A stretch of DNA of 64,000 nucleotides from Leeuwenhoekiella parthenopeia (GTDB lineage Bacteria > Bacteroidota > Bacteroidia > Flavobacteriales > Flavobacteriaceae): positions 1 through 64,000 of the forward strand of contig NZ_JAJGMW010000024.1 of NCBI RefSeq assembly GCF_020782115.1, read 5' to 3'. Below, piece after piece: positions 61,226 through 64,000 of the stretch. A program made the translations under genes and the position numbers. Numbering within the stretch: position 1 is the first letter of the stretch; every line of letters starts with the position of its first letter. The notes beneath the pieces were generated by a model. That model searched no databases and was not told where the DNA came from. It saw only the letters and a program-made list of their open reading frames with translations.

Positions 61226-64000
61226 ATGACTAATTATTATTTGACTAAAAAGGCCGCTGTTCTCTACAGCATGCTGCTTTTTCTGTTTTCCTGGAGCATA
61301 ACTGCACAGGAAAAACAAATAACGGGTGTAGTAACAGACATGAACAATACACCCTTACCCGGTGTGAGTGTTCTCGTTAAAGGCACCTCTACCGGTACTG
61401 TTACCGGTTTTGACGGCGATTTCAGCATCACGGCATCTGCCGCTGATGTACTGGTTTTCTCGTATGTAGGATTTACAGAGCAGGAAATCACTGTTGGAAC
61501 TAAAAATACGATCAACGTTAAAATGCAGGAAAACGTTGCAGAACTCAACGAAGTCGTTTTAGTAGGTTATGGCCAAAAGTCTAAAACTACCCTTACAGGA
61601 TCTGTTTCAACCGTAAAAGGAGAAGAATTGGTTAAAAGTCCGCAGCCTAACCTGTCCAACTCGTTTGCCGGTAGGTTATCTGGGGTTGTAGCCAACAACA
61701 GATCTGGTGAACCGGGAGCTGATGGCGCGACCATCCGCATTCGCGGGATCAGCACCACAGGCGACAACAATCCTCTGGTAGTAATAGATGGTATCCCAAA
61801 CCGATTGGGAGGTCTGGAGCGTCTTAACCCAAACGACGTAGAAAACATCACCGTACTTAAAGATGCTTCTGCTGCAATTTATGGGGCTCAGGCTGCAAAC
61901 GGGGTTATTTTAATAACTACCAAACGCGGTAAAATGGGTAAACCCAGCTTTAGCGTAACAGCAAACCAGGGATTTTCAACACCGGCGAACTTACCAAAAT
62001 TAGCCGACTCGCCTACCTACGCTACTATTCTTAATGAAATCAACTTCTACCGAAACCCAAGCGGTGGTATGAATCAGATCTACAGTCAGGAAGAAATTGC
62101 CTTATTTGCTAACGGAAGTGACCCTGACAACTACCCAAATACCAGCTGGACCGATGAAGCAATCAGCGACTGGTCGCTACAGGACAACGAAAATGTTTCT
62201 ATACGAGGGGGTGGTGAAAATTTCAGATATTTTACCTCTTTAGGCCGTACCAATCAGGATGGTATTTACAAAGATGGAATCAACAATTACAAGCAGGTAA
62301 ACCTGCGAGCCAACCTGGATGTTGATGTGACTTCAAACCTCACCCTGGGCGTAGACCTCAACTACCGCAAGGAAGATCGTATATTCCCAACACGTAGTGC
62401 GGGAGATATTTTTAGAGCGATCTACAGAACCTATCCTACAATCCCTGCCCGTTATTCTAACGGTTTGCCTTCTGCAGGTGTTGAACAGGGACAGAACCCC
62501 ATTATTATTCCTACCGGAATTCCGGGAACTGATGTACAGCCTACAACGGTATTGAACTCAACCCTTACGTTAGACTATAAATTACCCATTGAAGGTCTGT
62601 CTATAAAAGGTTTTTATTCTGAAGACCGAAGCTTTGCAGCCCGTAAACGCTTTGCAATTCCCTTTACGGTCTATCAGATCGACAATAGCACAAACCCGCC
62701 TTCATTTAATGAAGTAACCGCAGGCCCAGATTCCCGTACACCCGAATTATTACAGGCTCAGGACAACAACCAGCTCCAAACGGCAAACATACGCCTTAAC
62801 TTTGAGCGCAGTTTTGGACTGCACCACATCAATTCGTTTATCGCTTATGAGCAGCAGGAAAGTGACCGCAGCTATTTTGATGCGTTCCGCAGTGGGTTTA
62901 TCTCAGCCGAAATTCCTGAGTTTAATCTGGGTGGTGGTGAACCGGAGCAAAGTACTAACAGCGGTTTTAGCCAGCGTTTTACCCGTCGTAACTACTTTAG
63001 CCGTATTTCTTATGATTATGACCAAAAATATTTGGCAGAAGTACAGGCCAGATACGATGGTTCTTCCCGATTTGCAGACGGAAACCGCTATGGCTTTTTC
63101 CCAAGTATTTCTGCAGGTTGGAGAATTTCAGCAGAAGAGTGGTTTAAATCTGAAGATGTAAAAAACCTAAAAGTTAAAGCCTCTTACGGTTTATTAGGTA
63201 ATGACCGAATCAATCCGTTTCAATACTTAAATACCTTCGCATTACGTCCTACAGATTTTGTAGATCCAAACGGCACTCCATTACCTATTTTTATCATCAA
63301 CCAGCTTGCAAACCCCGGAATCACCTGGGAAACTGCCCGAAAACTGGATATTGGTGTAAGTGCAGACCTGTTTGACAGCTTCAGTATTGAGCTTGATTAC
63401 TTTCACGAAGTGCGTAGCGATTTGTTAACTGCTCGTAGCGGGTCCTTACCTTTAGTTTCAGGTATCGTTAATGAGGTGGGGCTGGATGCAATCATTCCGC
63501 AGGAAAATATAGGTGAAGTGAAAAACCGTGGTTTTGAAGCCGTGTTGGGCTATGATAAAACATGGGGTGAGTTTAACTTTTTTGCCGATGCAAATTTCAC
63601 CTTCAATAAAAATGAAGTTGTCTTCTTAGACGACCCACAGGGTATCCCGGATTATCAGTTATCAAAAGGAAAACCCCTTGGTTCAGAACTACTTTACGAA
63701 GCAATTGGTATCTTTAGAACTCAGGAAGATTTAGACAATAACGTAACGCTTCCCGGGCAGCAATTAGGAGACCTCATCTACCGCGATGTGGATGGCGACG
63801 GTGAAATTACACAGTTAGACCGTGTACGTCAGGAATTGACTAATGTTCCGCAAATTGTTTACGGTTTAACTCTGGGAGCTAATTATAAAAACTTTGATTT
63901 GACCGTCTTATGGCAAGGTCAGGCGCGTTCGGTGCAGTATGTAGCTCCGGAGTCTGGAGAGGTAGGAAACTTCTTCAGCAGCTGGGCAGACAACCGCTGG
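61226..64000 (+). CDS. SusC/RagA-type TonB-dependent receptor (partial, runs off the window)
   Basis: The frame is open for 925 codons from the ATG at 61226 to the window end. A signal peptide (MTNYYLTKKAAVLYSMLLFLFSWSITAQ) is followed by a carboxypeptidase-like domain (ITGVVTDMNNTPLPGVSVLVKG, FSYVGFTEQE), a TonB-box-like NEVVLVGYGQ, a plug domain (RIRGISTTG, LVVIDGIP, VLKDASAAIYGAQAANGVI) and barrel strands (RYDGSSRFADGNRYGFFPSISAGWRIS). It imports oligosaccharides across the outer membrane with a SusD lipoprotein, expected immediately downstream but outside this window. The neighbouring HTCS marks a polysaccharide utilisation locus. Confidence 0.95.
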   Translation, partial: MTNYYLTKKAAVLYSMLLFLFSWSITAQEKQITGVVTDMNNTPLPGVSVLVKGTSTGTVTGFDGDFSITASAADVLVFSYVGFTEQEITVGTKNTINVKMQENVAELNEVVLVGYGQKSKTTLTGSVSTVKGEELVKSPQPNLSNSFAGRLSGVVANNRSGEPGADGATIRIRGISTTGDNNPLVVIDGIPNRLGGLERLNPNDVENITVLKDASAAIYGAQAANGVILITTKRGKMGKPSFSVTANQGFSTPANLPKLADSPTYATILNEINFYRNPSGGMNQIYSQEEIALFANGSDPDNYPNTSWTDEAISDWSLQDNENVSIRGGGENFRYFTSLGRTNQDGIYKDGINNYKQVNLRANLDVDVTSNLTLGVDLNYRKEDRIFPTRSAGDIFRAIYRTYPTIPARYSNGLPSAGVEQGQNPIIIPTGIPGTDVQPTTVLNSTLTLDYKLPIEGLSIKGFYSEDRSFAARKRFAIPFTVYQIDNSTNPPSFNEVTAGPDSRTPELLQAQDNNQLQTANIRLNFERSFGLHHINSFIAYEQQESDRSYFDAFRSGFISAEIPEFNLGGGEPEQSTNSGFSQRFTRRNYFSRISYDYDQKYLAEVQARYDGSSRFADGNRYGFFPSISAGWRISAEEWFKSEDVKNLKVKASYGLLGNDRINPFQYLNTFALRPTDFVDPNGTPLPIFIINQLANPGITWETARKLDIGVSADLFDSFSIELDYFHEVRSDLLTARSGSLPLVSGIVNEVGLDAIIPQENIGEVKNRGFEAVLGYDKTWGEFNFFADANFTFNKNEVVFLDDPQGIPDYQLSKGKPLGSELLYEAIGIFRTQEDLDNNVTLPGQQLGDLIYRDVDGDGEITQLDRVRQELTNVPQIVYGLTLGANYKNFDLTVLWQGQARSVQYVAPESGEVGNFFSSWADNRW

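Noticed and set aside
61222-61233. ATG at 61222 as start of the SusC gene
   Set aside because: That frame stops after three codons; the ATG at 61226 opens the long frame with a signal peptide.

Overview
The window is chromosomal DNA of a Bacteroidota bacterium, almost certainly of the family Flavobacteriaceae. The evidence is the gliding genes gldA, gldB and gldC, a DnaG primase without zinc ligands, a MurE with the meso-DAP motif, a SusC receptor beside a hybrid two-component regulator, and several TAnnTTTG promoter boxes. The genus cannot be fixed from sequence alone.

Region 1 (1-3824) is accessory DNA next to a tRNA-Arg gene. It holds the right end of an IS3-family element, a restriction specificity gene (hsdS) and a methyltransferase with an N-terminal nuclease-like domain. 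hsdS is broken twice: by a 13-bp tandem duplication that shifts the frame, and by the IS, whose terminal repeat supplies the present stop codon.

Region 2 (3881-20730) is the division and cell wall (dcw) cluster, read right to left: mraZ-rsmH-ftsL-ftsI-murE-mraY-murD-ftsW-murG-murC-ftsQ-ftsA-ftsZ, then yqeY. murF and ddl are absent. Three TGGK boxes at a 10-bp period upstream of mraZ look like the MraZ operator. Two near-identical non-coding blocks, each with three different 7-bp tandem arrays, flank ftsW.

Region 3 (20849-35976) is housekeeping and gliding: an alpha/beta hydrolase, engB, gldB-gldC, nadE, an orphan LuxR-type regulator with Glu at the phosphorylation site, dnaG, an ECF sigma/anti-sigma-like pair with an outer membrane protein, a polyprenyl synthase, rlmN, queA, aroA and a MazG-like protein.

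Region 4 (36068-43470) has three tandem DUF3857/transglutaminase-like genes followed in the minus direction by nothing else in the unit. The first is intact. The other two have each lost the catalytic Cys and carry one in-frame TAA. dtd and rsgA lie upstream.

Region 5 (44071-48202) is the aromatic amino acid operon: pheA, an aminotransferase, tyrA and a DAHP synthase/chorismate mutase fusion. It is preceded by a 23-codon reading frame with 10 Phe/Tyr/Trp codons in a 13-codon block, then a terminator and a mutually exclusive antiterminator helix. This is a complete candidate ribosome-mediated attenuator and is the strongest new finding.

Region 6 (48468-64000) holds gldA with a membrane-anchored phosphatase/nuclease-family protein, a probable ~150-nt non-coding RNA with its own promoter and terminator, a duplicated-domain lipoprotein, an Na+/H+ antiporter, an exported VOC protein, and a sugar locus: a GH63-like glucosidase, a short-chain dehydrogenase, a hybrid two-component regulator and the start of a SusC-type TonB-dependent receptor that runs off the window.
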